Assembly (NCBI GenBank): GCA_002299795.1
Contig: DBNP01000007.1
Span: 1-6,074, forward strand
Source: Candidatus Saccharibacteria bacterium UBA669
GTDB taxonomy: Bacteria > Patescibacteriota > Saccharimonadia > Saccharimonadales > Saccharimonadaceae
Reading direction: 5' to 3'
DNA: 6,074 nucleotides
The notes beneath the pieces were generated by a model. The model worked only from the letters and a program-made list of their open reading frames with translations, was not told the DNA's origin and searched no databases. Positions 1 to 3,790 of the stretch are shown one piece after another. Position 1 is the stretch's first letter. Each line of letters opens with the position of its first letter. The translations under genes were made by a program, and so were the position numbers.

Positions 1-17
1 ATTATTAGATATGAAGG

Positions 18-67
18 GAGGGGCCGACGCGAATGATGTTAGTTTAATGACATCGCGTCGGCCCCTC
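18..67. terminator. Long perfect hairpin, probable minus-strand terminator
   Basis: The arms 18-32 and 53-67 are perfectly complementary over 15 bp and GC-rich, with a 20-base AT-rich loop. Read on the minus strand, the hairpin lies just after the small ORF that stops at 82, and behind the ubiquitin-like gene, so it is well placed to end that transcript. The bases after it on the minus strand (CCTTCATATCTAATAAT) are only moderately T-rich, so it is not a textbook intrinsic terminator. It might also act as an mRNA 3'-end stabiliser or a bidirectional barrier. Confidence 0.55.
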
Positions 68-81
68 GTGGGGCACCAAAC

Positions 82-210
82 TTACTGACAATAGGTCTCC
101 GGCATCTTCTTCTTTGCAGAAGGAGTTGGAGAATCCATCAGGCCACCTCGCACCAAGTCCCTTTCGGACAGGCACCTACTAATGTAAGTGTCATGAATCC
201 GACTGATCAC
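82..210 (-). CDS. Possible 42-residue ORF of unknown function
   Basis: An open frame runs on the minus strand from a GTG at 210-208 to TAA at 84-82; the frame is open back to a stop at 234-232. The product has a helix-like first half and then an S/P/K-rich tail with residues GGLMDSPTPSAKKKMPETYC near the end. No Shine-Dalgarno sequence precedes the GTG, and an ATA codon at 222-220 with an AAGG upstream is the only alternative start. No promoter was found directly upstream, so translation would rely on read-through from the ubiquitin-like gene. It ends shortly before the strong hairpin at 18-67. I do not recognise it; it may be a relic, or the region may be a non-coding RNA. Confidence 0.25.
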   Translation of the reverse strand: MISRIHDTYISRCLSERDLVRGGLMDSPTPSAKKKMPETYCQ

Positions 211-337
211 TTGCGGTGTTATCTGACAGCCTTAGCTCTCACGGCCCTAAACGGAGACGGCGCCGAAGCGTCGCTACAACGTACAAGGGTGGCGTAATCG
301 CTACTCTATTGTTGGTTCAGGAGGTTTGATGTCCCAT
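211..337. other. Intergenic stretch with no supported gene
   Basis: Between the small ORF and the hairpin behind the ubiquitin-like gene I see no open frame with a start signal. A plus-strand AGGAGG at 320-325 lies four bases before an ATG at 329-331, but that frame stops after ten codons. No tRNA or other RNA fold was recognised by eye. Confidence 0.4.
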
Positions 338-358
338 CCTCTCACCTGCGGTGAGGGG
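338..358. repeat. Inverted repeat downstream of the ubiquitin-like gene
   Basis: The arms 338-346 and 350-358 pair over nine positions with one wobble and a three-base loop; the core is CTCACC-tgc-GGTGAG. It lies 10 bases beyond the stop of the minus-strand ubiquitin-like gene. No T-run follows on the minus strand, so it is at best a weak terminator or pause. Its core resembles the CTCAC/GTGAG inverted repeat in the leader of the same gene at 624-638. Confidence 0.45.
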
Positions 359-367
359 TGATCTGGG

Positions 368-595
368 TCAGCCGAGCTGCGCCTGAGGCGCCGCGTCGAC
401 CTTGGTGACGTCGTCGGCCGGATGGTCGGCGTCGACCTCGTGTCCGTCCGCGACGAACACGTTGTTCGCGACGTTGAAGCCGTCGAGACCGAGCAGAGCG
501 GCAGCCTCGCGGACGACGTCCGCGACGGTGGCGCCGGCCTTGGGGGTGATGTTGGTCTTGCCCTTCTTGCCGCTGATGCGAACGGAAACGGACAT
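368..595 (-). CDS. Small ubiquitin/ThiS-like beta-grasp protein (75 aa)
   Basis: The 75-residue product has the layout of a ubiquitin-like beta-grasp domain. A strand (SVSVRISG, 2-9) is followed by a second strand (KTNITPKAG, 13-21) and one amphipathic helix (VADVVREAAALLGL, about 24-37). Next come a strand and turn resembling MoaD/ThiS (NVFVADGHEVDADHP, 45-59) and a last strand (DDVTKVDAAP, 61-70). The C-terminus is QAQLG, with one terminal Gly and not the GG used by activated ubiquitin-like modifiers. The start at 595 is chosen because AGGAGG lies four bases upstream; an in-frame ATG at 652 would lie before the inferred transcription start. Codon use is strongly G/C-ending and clearly richer in GC than neighbouring genes, suggesting transfer or high expression. 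The gene has a fully consensus promoter of its own. Fold assignment is from sequence pattern only. It may be a modifier, a sulfur carrier or simply a binding domain. Confidence 0.75.
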   Translation of the reverse strand: MSVSVRISGKKGKTNITPKAGATVADVVREAAALLGLDGFNVANNVFVADGHEVDADHPADDVTKVDAAPQAQLG

Positions 596-606
596 GGTTC
601 CTCCTG
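596..606 (-). promoter_or_regulatory. Shine-Dalgarno site fixing the ubiquitin-like start
   Basis: The minus strand reads AGGAGG four bases before the ATG at 595-593. This perfect anti-16S match favours the 75-residue product over a 94-residue one that would start at 652. Confidence 0.8.
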
Positions 607-623
607 AATGTTGGTGGTGCACG

Positions 624-638
624 AGCTCACGGTGAGCT
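624..638. promoter_or_regulatory. Inverted repeat in the leader of the ubiquitin-like gene
   Basis: AGCTCAC at 624-630 and GTGAGCT at 632-638 form a perfect 7-bp palindrome around one central base. It begins roughly six bases after the predicted transcription start (about 644) and ends before the ribosome binding site. That is a typical place for a repressor operator; the single-base centre makes a DNA-binding site more likely than an RNA hairpin. The related CTCACC/GGTGAG repeat lies on the other side of the gene. Confidence 0.5.
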
Positions 639-650
639 ACGATAATTAAC

Positions 651-679
651 ATTATATACCAATCCTATACTTATGTCAA
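651..679 (-). promoter_or_regulatory. Perfect consensus sigma70 promoter for the ubiquitin-like gene
   Basis: On the minus strand TTGACA (679-674) is followed by a 17-bp spacer and TATAAT (656-651), matching both consensus hexamers exactly. The predicted transcription start is near 644, giving a leader of about 49 bases before the ATG at 595. The flanks are very AT-rich. This implies strong transcription unless repressed, for example at the inverted repeat at 624-638. Confidence 0.85.
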
Positions 680-722
680 TACTTTTTTACAATTTTATAT
701 ATATTCCTCATTAAATTAAAGA

Positions 723-760
723 GGTGGGGTGAATTGTTATTACTAACAACTCACCCCACC
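723..760 (-). terminator. Terminator of the E2-like gene
   Basis: The outer arms 723-732 and 751-760 (GGTGGGGTGA with its complement) pair perfectly. After one mismatch (733/750) the inner arms 734-739 and 744-749 add six more pairs around a TTAC loop. The structure begins 17 bases after the stop of the minus-strand E2-like gene, and the minus strand continues TCTTTAATTTAAT, a T-rich tail. This is a good intrinsic terminator and separates that gene from the ubiquitin-like gene's promoter. Confidence 0.8.
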
Positions 761-776
761 AAGGGGTAGCTCCTTC

Positions 777-2156
777 CTACGCAGCAGCAGTCTCACGAGG
801 CTTGCGCCGGGCACGTGGCCGTGGCTTACGCTTCCAGACCCGGTCGGGAACCTCCACGAAGAACCGATCGCGCACAAGGCGCTCATCGCCCTCACTGAGG
901 GCATTCAGAGTACCGACTGCGAGGTTGATAGCGTGGTAGAAATCCCCGGCAATGAATGCCGAATAAATCTGATCACGCCTCGATCCACCGAAGCAGAATC
1001 CGTTGTACTCCACGTGCCAACCGCGGGTGTAGTCTCCACCAGCAGCTGTCCGTGTTTGACGTACCTTCAGGACCGTGCCCCAATGCCTTTCTTCCATCTC
1101 GAGGTAGAGCTCGTAGTCGCCCAGGTCGTACCGCTTCCCTTTGTAGGTGAAGCTGCATCGCAAATGCAGGATCGGCGTACCATACTGATCAAACCGTATG
1201 GCGATGACGCCGGGTAGCATCGAGATGTAGCGCAGCGTCTGCTGCATTTCGGTCTCGTCGACAACCCTCGTCTGCTTAGCGGCCTCCAACTGAGCAAGCT
1301 CAGCCTTCTTGTCGCGCAGTAATTTACGGTAGTTGCGAATCTCAGCCAAGTAATCACGCTTCCTTTCATTAAGGTAGCTGAGCTCTTCGGTAAGGTCCCG
1401 AATGCGTGCATTGGTGGTAGCGCTCGCGGTTAGGTCGACCAGTCGGCGCATGGCCGAAGTGGGGTTGGGGACCGAGTGTCCAGACCAGGGGATCTTGCGA
1501 TCCGCTGTTTTGTCGGACAAGTGGGTAAAGAGTGTTGTGGTACGAACCGATTCGAGCAGCGCATCGATGGCCGCCACGAAGTTTCCGCGCGCCATTTGTG
1601 CACGCTGATCGGTTGAGATGTCCATGCCGAAGAGCGTAAGAGTGAATTCGCCTGCACTATGCTGACGGCAGTTCCGGTAGCCGCTGTACACCTGAACTAA
1701 CCGGCGGCTGGTTGTGATGGCCTGAACGTTGTAGTCGTTGTAGCCATTAAAACGCAGTCTGTGATCAAGCTCGTAAAAGCCGGGGTCGCACGTCGTCCCC
1801 TCAAGCACGGGGTCGATCAGAATGACGAGCTCTCCCAGGGATCCCAGTCGCGTCCCAATAACATGGGGCGAGGCCAAGATATCCTGATAGTGTGCCATCA
1901 GCTCCTGATCGGTGAGCTTAGCGGTGTTCTGCAGCAGAGTGAGTTCTTGGGCATACTGCGCAGCGCTCGCTTCAGTGTCTTTGAGCGCGCGGGTGTATGT
2001 CGCGACCCCCTCTTCGTATGAGACGACAGCTTCTTCAAGCTGCTTGATCTCAGCGCTGCTGCACAGCGCAGCGTGCCGTTCGACGAACCTCCGCCACTTG
2101 GGCAGCAGTTGGTTGTCGGAACGCACCCAGGTGGGTGTCGGTAGCGTGTAAAGCAC
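777..2156 (-). CDS. Coiled-coil protein with duplicated E2-like domain (459 aa)
   Basis: The product alternates two coiled-coil segments with two copies of one alpha/beta domain: coil about 35-95, copy 1 about 95-205, coil about 248-300, copy 2 about 308-420, then a basic Arg/Pro/Lys tail (441-459). Copy 2 contains HVEYNGFCFGG (381-391). The spacing of His381 to Cys388 resembles the HPN...NGxICL active-site segment of ubiquitin-conjugating (E2) enzymes, although the Pro-Asn is missing. In copy 1 the aligned segment is FTLTLFG (171-177), with Leu175 where Cys388 stands. After this both copies share G-(N/D)-F followed by a helix (GNFVAAIDAL at 191, GDFYHAINLA at 404), at identical distance from the FG. 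Copy 1 therefore looks degenerate and copy 2 potentially active. The start is the GTG at 2156-2154, because AAGGAG lies eight bases before it. The earlier GTG at 2165 overlaps that Shine-Dalgarno. The E2-like fold is an inference; a purely structural or scaffold role is the alternative. Confidence 0.75.
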   Translation of the reverse strand: MLYTLPTPTWVRSDNQLLPKWRRFVERHAALCSSAEIKQLEEAVVSYEEGVATYTRALKDTEASAAQYAQELTLLQNTAKLTDQELMAHYQDILASPHVIGTRLGSLGELVILIDPVLEGTTCDPGFYELDHRLRFNGYNDYNVQAITTSRRLVQVYSGYRNCRQHSAGEFTLTLFGMDISTDQRAQMARGNFVAAIDALLESVRTTTLFTHLSDKTADRKIPWSGHSVPNPTSAMRRLVDLTASATTNARIRDLTEELSYLNERKRDYLAEIRNYRKLLRDKKAELAQLEAAKQTRVVDETEMQQTLRYISMLPGVIAIRFDQYGTPILHLRCSFTYKGKRYDLGDYELYLEMEERHWGTVLKVRQTRTAAGGDYTRGWHVEYNGFCFGGSRRDQIYSAFIAGDFYHAINLAVGTLNALSEGDERLVRDRFFVEVPDRVWKRKPRPRARRKPRETAAA

Positions 2157-2164
2157 GACAATCA

Positions 2165-2170
2165 CTCCTT
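2165..2170 (-). promoter_or_regulatory. Shine-Dalgarno site deciding the E2-like start
   Basis: AAGGAG (2170-2165 on the minus strand) is eight bases upstream of the GTG at 2156. It overlaps the first base of an earlier in-frame GTG at 2165, which therefore cannot be the start. The protein is three residues shorter than the longest frame. Confidence 0.7.
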
Positions 2171-2200
2171 CTGGAAGGTAGTAGAAGTTGAAAGCTACGT

Positions 2201-2226
2201 CCTCTCACTCTTTCGAGAGAACGAGG
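2201..2226 (-). promoter_or_regulatory. 5' leader hairpin of the E2-like mRNA
   Basis: In the minus-strand RNA, CCTC pairs with GAGG (2226-2223 with 2204-2201), followed by two further pairs, an A/A-type mismatch and CTC/GAG closed by a GAAA tetraloop. The hairpin starts within about three bases of the predicted transcription start near 2229. It could protect the 5' end or act in regulation. No riboswitch family was recognised. Confidence 0.45.
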
Positions 2227-2235
2227 ATTACCTAG

Positions 2236-2264
2236 ATTATAGCATAATTTTTACTAAAAAGCAA
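2236..2264 (-). promoter_or_regulatory. Promoter of the E2-like gene
   Basis: On the minus strand TTGCTT (2264-2259), a 17-bp spacer and TATAAT (2241-2236) form a sigma70-type promoter. Transcription would begin near 2229, leaving a leader of about 73 bases. It is the mirror partner of the plus-strand promoter at 2325-2353. Confidence 0.75.
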
Positions 2265-2270
2265 TATTAC

Positions 2271-2318
2271 CGTACTAACCCACTACCTTTTAGGTTGCAA
2301 AGGTAGTGGGTTAGTACG
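2271..2318. repeat. Perfect 20-bp inverted repeat between divergent promoters
   Basis: Arms 2271-2290 and 2299-2318 are perfectly complementary over 20 bp with an 8-base spacer (TAGGTTGC). The repeat sits exactly six bases from each of the two -35 elements. Both flanking genes are read away from it, so no upstream transcript in this window needs ending here. A double operator, a cruciform or a bidirectional insulator are the likely roles. As a bare hairpin it could be mistaken for a terminator. Confidence 0.8.
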
Positions 2319-2324
2319 CATAAT

Positions 2325-2353
2325 TTGATTTATATTATTAATAATGCTATAAT
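2325..2353 (+). promoter_or_regulatory. Promoter of the 139-residue gene, leaderless
   Basis: TTGATT (2325-2330), a 17-bp spacer and TATAAT (2348-2353) give a strong sigma70 promoter. Transcription would start near 2360, one or two bases before the ATG at 2362, so the mRNA should be leaderless or nearly so. Confidence 0.75.
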
Positions 2354-2361
2354 ATAAATAT

Positions 2362-2781
2362 ATGTCAAGCAATATTGCTGAAATCACGGGCAAGATGCCC
2401 TTTAGTGGAAAAAGCATCGTCAAATATTGGTACCAAAAGGGCCGTGAGGCTTCGAGAAACGGAGAAATGGGCGGTAAGGTGGCCTATGTTGCCGCGCTAG
2501 GTGCGTTTGCTGTCATGCATGCGGTACAGTTGAAGATGGGTGTTACGGAGCTTGTGCGCGATGGCAGCCAGGGTCCTGTCAATGTGGGAATCGATGCACT
2601 TTACACAACTGCCAATGCTATGGCGACATACACGCAGGCATACCTGGCTACTAGAGTTCTTGCGACACCAAGTGAGCACAACGATTTGCTCTGTCAAGCG
2701 CAGATGGTGTGTCTGTTGATGGCACGGCGCCACGCGACAGGTCGCGCATCATACTGGGTGATCCCAGTCCGATGGACATAA
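2362..2781 (+). CDS. Hypothetical 139-residue helical protein
   Basis: I do not recognise this protein. It is predicted mostly helical. A polar, basic N-terminus (residues 1-37, with KSIVKYWYQKGREASRNGE) is followed by a moderately hydrophobic stretch at about 39-58 (KVAYVAALGAFAVMHAVQLK). This could be a membrane segment or a buried helix. An Ala/Thr/Tyr-rich helix (80-100) and a C-terminal part with two cysteines (111, 117) and an Arg-rich end follow. The start is set by the promoter: the ATG falls almost at the predicted transcription start, and no Shine-Dalgarno exists upstream. The end of the gene carries two small palindromes, CGCGAC/GTCGCG at 2733-2746 and ACTGGG/CCCAGT at 2753-2768. 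It diverges from the E2-like gene through a symmetric control region, suggesting co-regulation or reciprocal regulation. An in-frame Met at residue 12 is an alternative start. Confidence 0.6.
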   Translation: MSSNIAEITGKMPFSGKSIVKYWYQKGREASRNGEMGGKVAYVAALGAFAVMHAVQLKMGVTELVRDGSQGPVNVGIDALYTTANAMATYTQAYLATRVLATPSEHNDLLCQAQMVCLLMARRHATGRASYWVIPVRWT

Positions 2782-2794
2782 TCGTCACTATCGG

Positions 2795-2820
2795 TGGTCA
2801 GGCTGCTTTTTTGATGACCA
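2795..2820 (+). terminator. Weak hairpin with T-run after the 139-residue gene
   Basis: TGGTCA (2795-2800) and TGACCA (2815-2820) can pair, with a run of six T (2807-2812) inside the loop and not after the stem. It lies 13 bases past the stop. It is not a standard intrinsic terminator; the T-run makes termination possible but unproven. Confidence 0.3.
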
Positions 2821-2882
2821 TGCACTGATCTCAAGCCGGTCACAACTCAGTTGCAGTAACATTATTTACACAAAATTTAATA

Positions 2883-2899
2883 CCGACCACAAGGGTCGG
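2883..2899 (-). terminator. Terminator for the ribozyme-containing minus transcript
   Basis: CCGACC (2883-2888) and GGTCGG (2894-2899) form a 6-bp stem with a 5-base loop. The minus strand continues TATTAAATTTTGTG, a T-rich tail. It lies 19 bases after the stop of the possible 42-residue ORF and would end the transcript that begins at the 163-residue gene. Confidence 0.6.
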
Positions 2900-2907
2900 C
2901 ACTAAAT

Positions 2908-2936
2908 TTGGTGGAACTTTACAACCGCGCTATAAT
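2908..2936 (+). promoter_or_regulatory. Possible antisense promoter
   Basis: TTGGTG (2908-2913), 17 bp and a perfect TATAAT (2931-2936) lie on the plus strand. A transcript from about 2943 would run antisense to the small ORF, the ribozyme and the 163-residue gene. The -35 is poor, and the TATAAT coincides with codons of the minus ORF, so chance is possible. Confidence 0.3.
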
Positions 2937-3047
2937 CCATTTCCAGCAAAATGTGTAGCCCAGCCCCCAACGCTCGCGCACATAACGCGCGTTGTGTCCG
3001 CAAAAACCAAAACTCTTTAGTTGTTTTTCTGAAATTACCCCCGCCAT
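2919..3047 (-). CDS. Possible 42-residue protein downstream of the ribozyme
   Basis: The frame from ATG 3047-3045 to TAA 2919 encodes a basic, aromatic peptide with protein-like composition (residues KSFGFCGHNARYVRERWGLG, then YTFCWKWIIARL). There are two cysteines, 16 and 34, with a His after the first. The frame is open further upstream to an ATG at 3155, but that version would be translated through the hammerhead ribozyme, so the short form is preferred. No Shine-Dalgarno precedes the ATG. It shares the minus transcript of the 163-residue gene and is followed by a terminator at 2883-2899. I do not recognise it; a gene remnant is possible. A plus-strand promoter-like sequence overlaps its end. 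Confidence 0.35.
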   Translation of the reverse strand: MAGVISEKQLKSFGFCGHNARYVRERWGLGYTFCWKWIIARL

Positions 3048-3077
3048 GTTTTTTGGAAGCCGAAAAGGGTTTTTTGG
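3048..3077. repeat. Short direct repeat next to the ribozyme
   Basis: GTTTTTTGG occurs at 3048-3056 and again at 3069-3077, 21 bases apart, between the ribozyme and the small ORF. It may be simple low-complexity sequence. Confidence 0.4.
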
Positions 3078-3078
3078 T

Positions 3079-3131
3079 TTCGCTTTCGTCCTTTTGGACT
3101 CATCAGCACAAATATACATTTGTGGAGCGAA
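3079..3131 (-). ncRNA. Type III hammerhead ribozyme
   Basis: Read on the minus strand, every hammerhead element is present in order. Stem III 5' strand TTCGCT is 3131-3126. C17 is 3125. Stem I is CACAAAT-GTAT-ATTTGTG (3124-3107, 7 bp). The core CTGATGA is 3106-3100. Stem II is GTCC-AAAA-GGAC (3099-3088). GAA is 3087-3085, and the stem III 3' strand AGCGAA is 3084-3079, pairing over six positions including the A15.1-U16.1 pair. The cleavage triplet is CUC, and self-cleavage is predicted between 3125 and 3124. Stem III is the open stem, so this is type III. The ribozyme begins 48 bases after the stop of the 163-residue gene and would cut its transcript there. The cut would separate it from the downstream RNA with the 42-residue ORF. 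Hammerheads in bacteria are often linked to phages and other mobile DNA. Confidence 0.92.
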
Positions 3132-3170
3132 CATGACAAGCAGAATTGAGAGCATGACAGAGGTTCGCTT

Positions 3171-3183
3171 GACCGAAGGTCAG
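3171..3183. repeat. Small hairpin over the stop of the 163-residue gene
   Basis: TGACC and GGTCA pair around a 3-base loop, overlapping the TGA at 3182-3180 of the minus-strand gene. The stem is only 5 bp with no T-run, so it may be a weak pause or chance. Confidence 0.25.
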
Positions 3184-3671
3184 TCGTCAACCCACTTCGG
3201 CTCGATCGTGCGAATTGAGGGATCGTGTGCGTCCCCGTACAGTGTCACTACAGCGACGTGGTAACCGGCGTCGACGGCGTCGTTCTGTCGGTTCAGATCG
3301 TGAACATCTTTGGGCCCGTTGATCTCGAACGCCTTGATGTTGGTGATGAGATGCATCGGAATCATCGACAGCACCTCTTCAAGAGATGGCTTGAAGAAGC
3401 CGTAGTAGCCCCAGGTGTGCAGTGTGTAGATCCTCGCGATCTCGAGCAGACCTGTCGCCTTTTTGGTGGTGGTCGGGCCCCAGGTGAACGAGACCTTCCG
3501 GGGATCGACGGACTTAATATAGAACAGCTCACCATCTCGCCGTACAACGGGTCGCATCTTTTTGAGCATCTCGGCAATCTGCTCGTCGCTCAGCTCGCGC
3601 TTGTAGGCGAGCAGGATACCCAGTAGCTCCTTGTCGACATTGGGAGTTTGGACAAGATCTATGGTTGTCAT
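3180..3671 (-). CDS. Conserved-looking protein of unknown function (163 aa)
   Basis: The protein starts with a helical segment (13-41, ELLGILLAYK then SDEQIAEMLKKM). A beta-rich part follows (PVVRRDGELFYIKSVDPRKVSFTWGP, 41-66), then a helix-loop (GLLEIARIYTLHTWGYYGFF, 74-93) and KPSLEEVLSMIP (94-105). A final alpha/beta half has AFEINGP (114-120) and GYHVAVVTLYG (136-146). The pattern TLHTWGYYGFFKPSLEEVL...IP...AFE...GYHVAVVTLY looks like that of a family I have seen as uncharacterised proteins in phage, plasmid and CPR-type sequences. I cannot name it with certainty. There is no signal peptide or membrane segment. The start is supported by GAGGAG and GGAG upstream (about 10 bases from the last GGAG to the ATG). 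The gene has its own promoter region and is followed by a hammerhead ribozyme. It shares strand and style with the E2-like and ubiquitin-like genes, which suggests a common function. Confidence 0.75.
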   Translation of the reverse strand: MTTIDLVQTPNVDKELLGILLAYKRELSDEQIAEMLKKMRPVVRRDGELFYIKSVDPRKVSFTWGPTTTKKATGLLEIARIYTLHTWGYYGFFKPSLEEVLSMIPMHLITNIKAFEINGPKDVHDLNRQNDAVDAGYHVAVVTLYGDAHDPSIRTIEPKWVDD

Positions 3672-3689
3672 TGCTTTCTCTCTCCTCGT

Positions 3690-3728
3690 CTGGGCGGCTG
3701 CCCGGTATTTCTACTGGTCATCGCCCAG
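3690..3728. repeat. Inverted repeat in the leader of the 163-residue gene
   Basis: CTGGGCG (3690-3696) and CGCCCAG (3722-3728) are perfect complements and would form a stem in the mRNA leader upstream of the ribosome binding site. A second GGGC/GCCC pairing within 3692-3703 competes with it. This could be a structured leader; no riboswitch class was recognised. Confidence 0.45.
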
Positions 3729-3742
3729 ATGGCGGAGACACA

Positions 3743-3790
3743 AGATGAGGTTTTACCTTTACTGTGTATAGCAAAAGCAAAATCTCATCT
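3743..3790. promoter_or_regulatory. Inverted repeat centred on the -10 element
   Basis: AGATGAGGTTTT (3743-3754) and AAAATCTCATCT (3779-3790) are complementary at 11 of 12 positions. Their centre at 3766.5 falls inside the TATACA of the proposed promoter. A dimeric repressor bound here would cover the promoter. It could equally be a leader hairpin if transcription starts further upstream. Confidence 0.45.
3765..3773 (-). promoter_or_regulatory. Extended -10 promoter of the 163-residue gene
   Basis: On the minus strand TGC-TATACA (3773-3765) is an extended -10 element. No good -35 occurs at 17 bp. Transcription would start near 3758, leaving a leader of about 87 bases. Upstream TTGACA sequences on this strand are at the wrong distance. 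Confidence 0.5.

Noticed and set aside
18..358. CRISPR array or known structured RNA in the first 360 bases
   Set aside because: No repeated unit with regular spacers, and no recognisable tmRNA, RNase P or 6S elements on either strand.
301..630. Alternative minus-strand frame of 109 codons ending at 301
   Set aside because: It overlaps the ubiquitin-like gene in another frame, and its product is Ser/Thr/Arg/Pro-rich, as expected from a shifted GC-rich gene.
402..635. Plus-strand open frames opposite the ubiquitin-like gene
   Set aside because: They have no promoter or Shine-Dalgarno and low-complexity Ser/Arg/Ala products, while the minus frame has a perfect promoter, AGGAGG and a beta-grasp pattern.
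2271..2318. The 20-bp hairpin as a terminator
   Set aside because: Both neighbouring genes are transcribed away from it and promoters flank it symmetrically; a regulatory role fits better, though insulation is not excluded.
2919..3155. 78-residue version of the small ORF
   Set aside because: It would require translation through the folded hammerhead and an mRNA that is not cleaved; the 42-residue form starting after the ribozyme is more plausible.
2992..3264. Plus-strand frames opposite the ribozyme and the end of the 163-residue gene
   Set aside because: They are antisense to a well-supported gene and ribozyme, with no ribosome binding site and no domain pattern.
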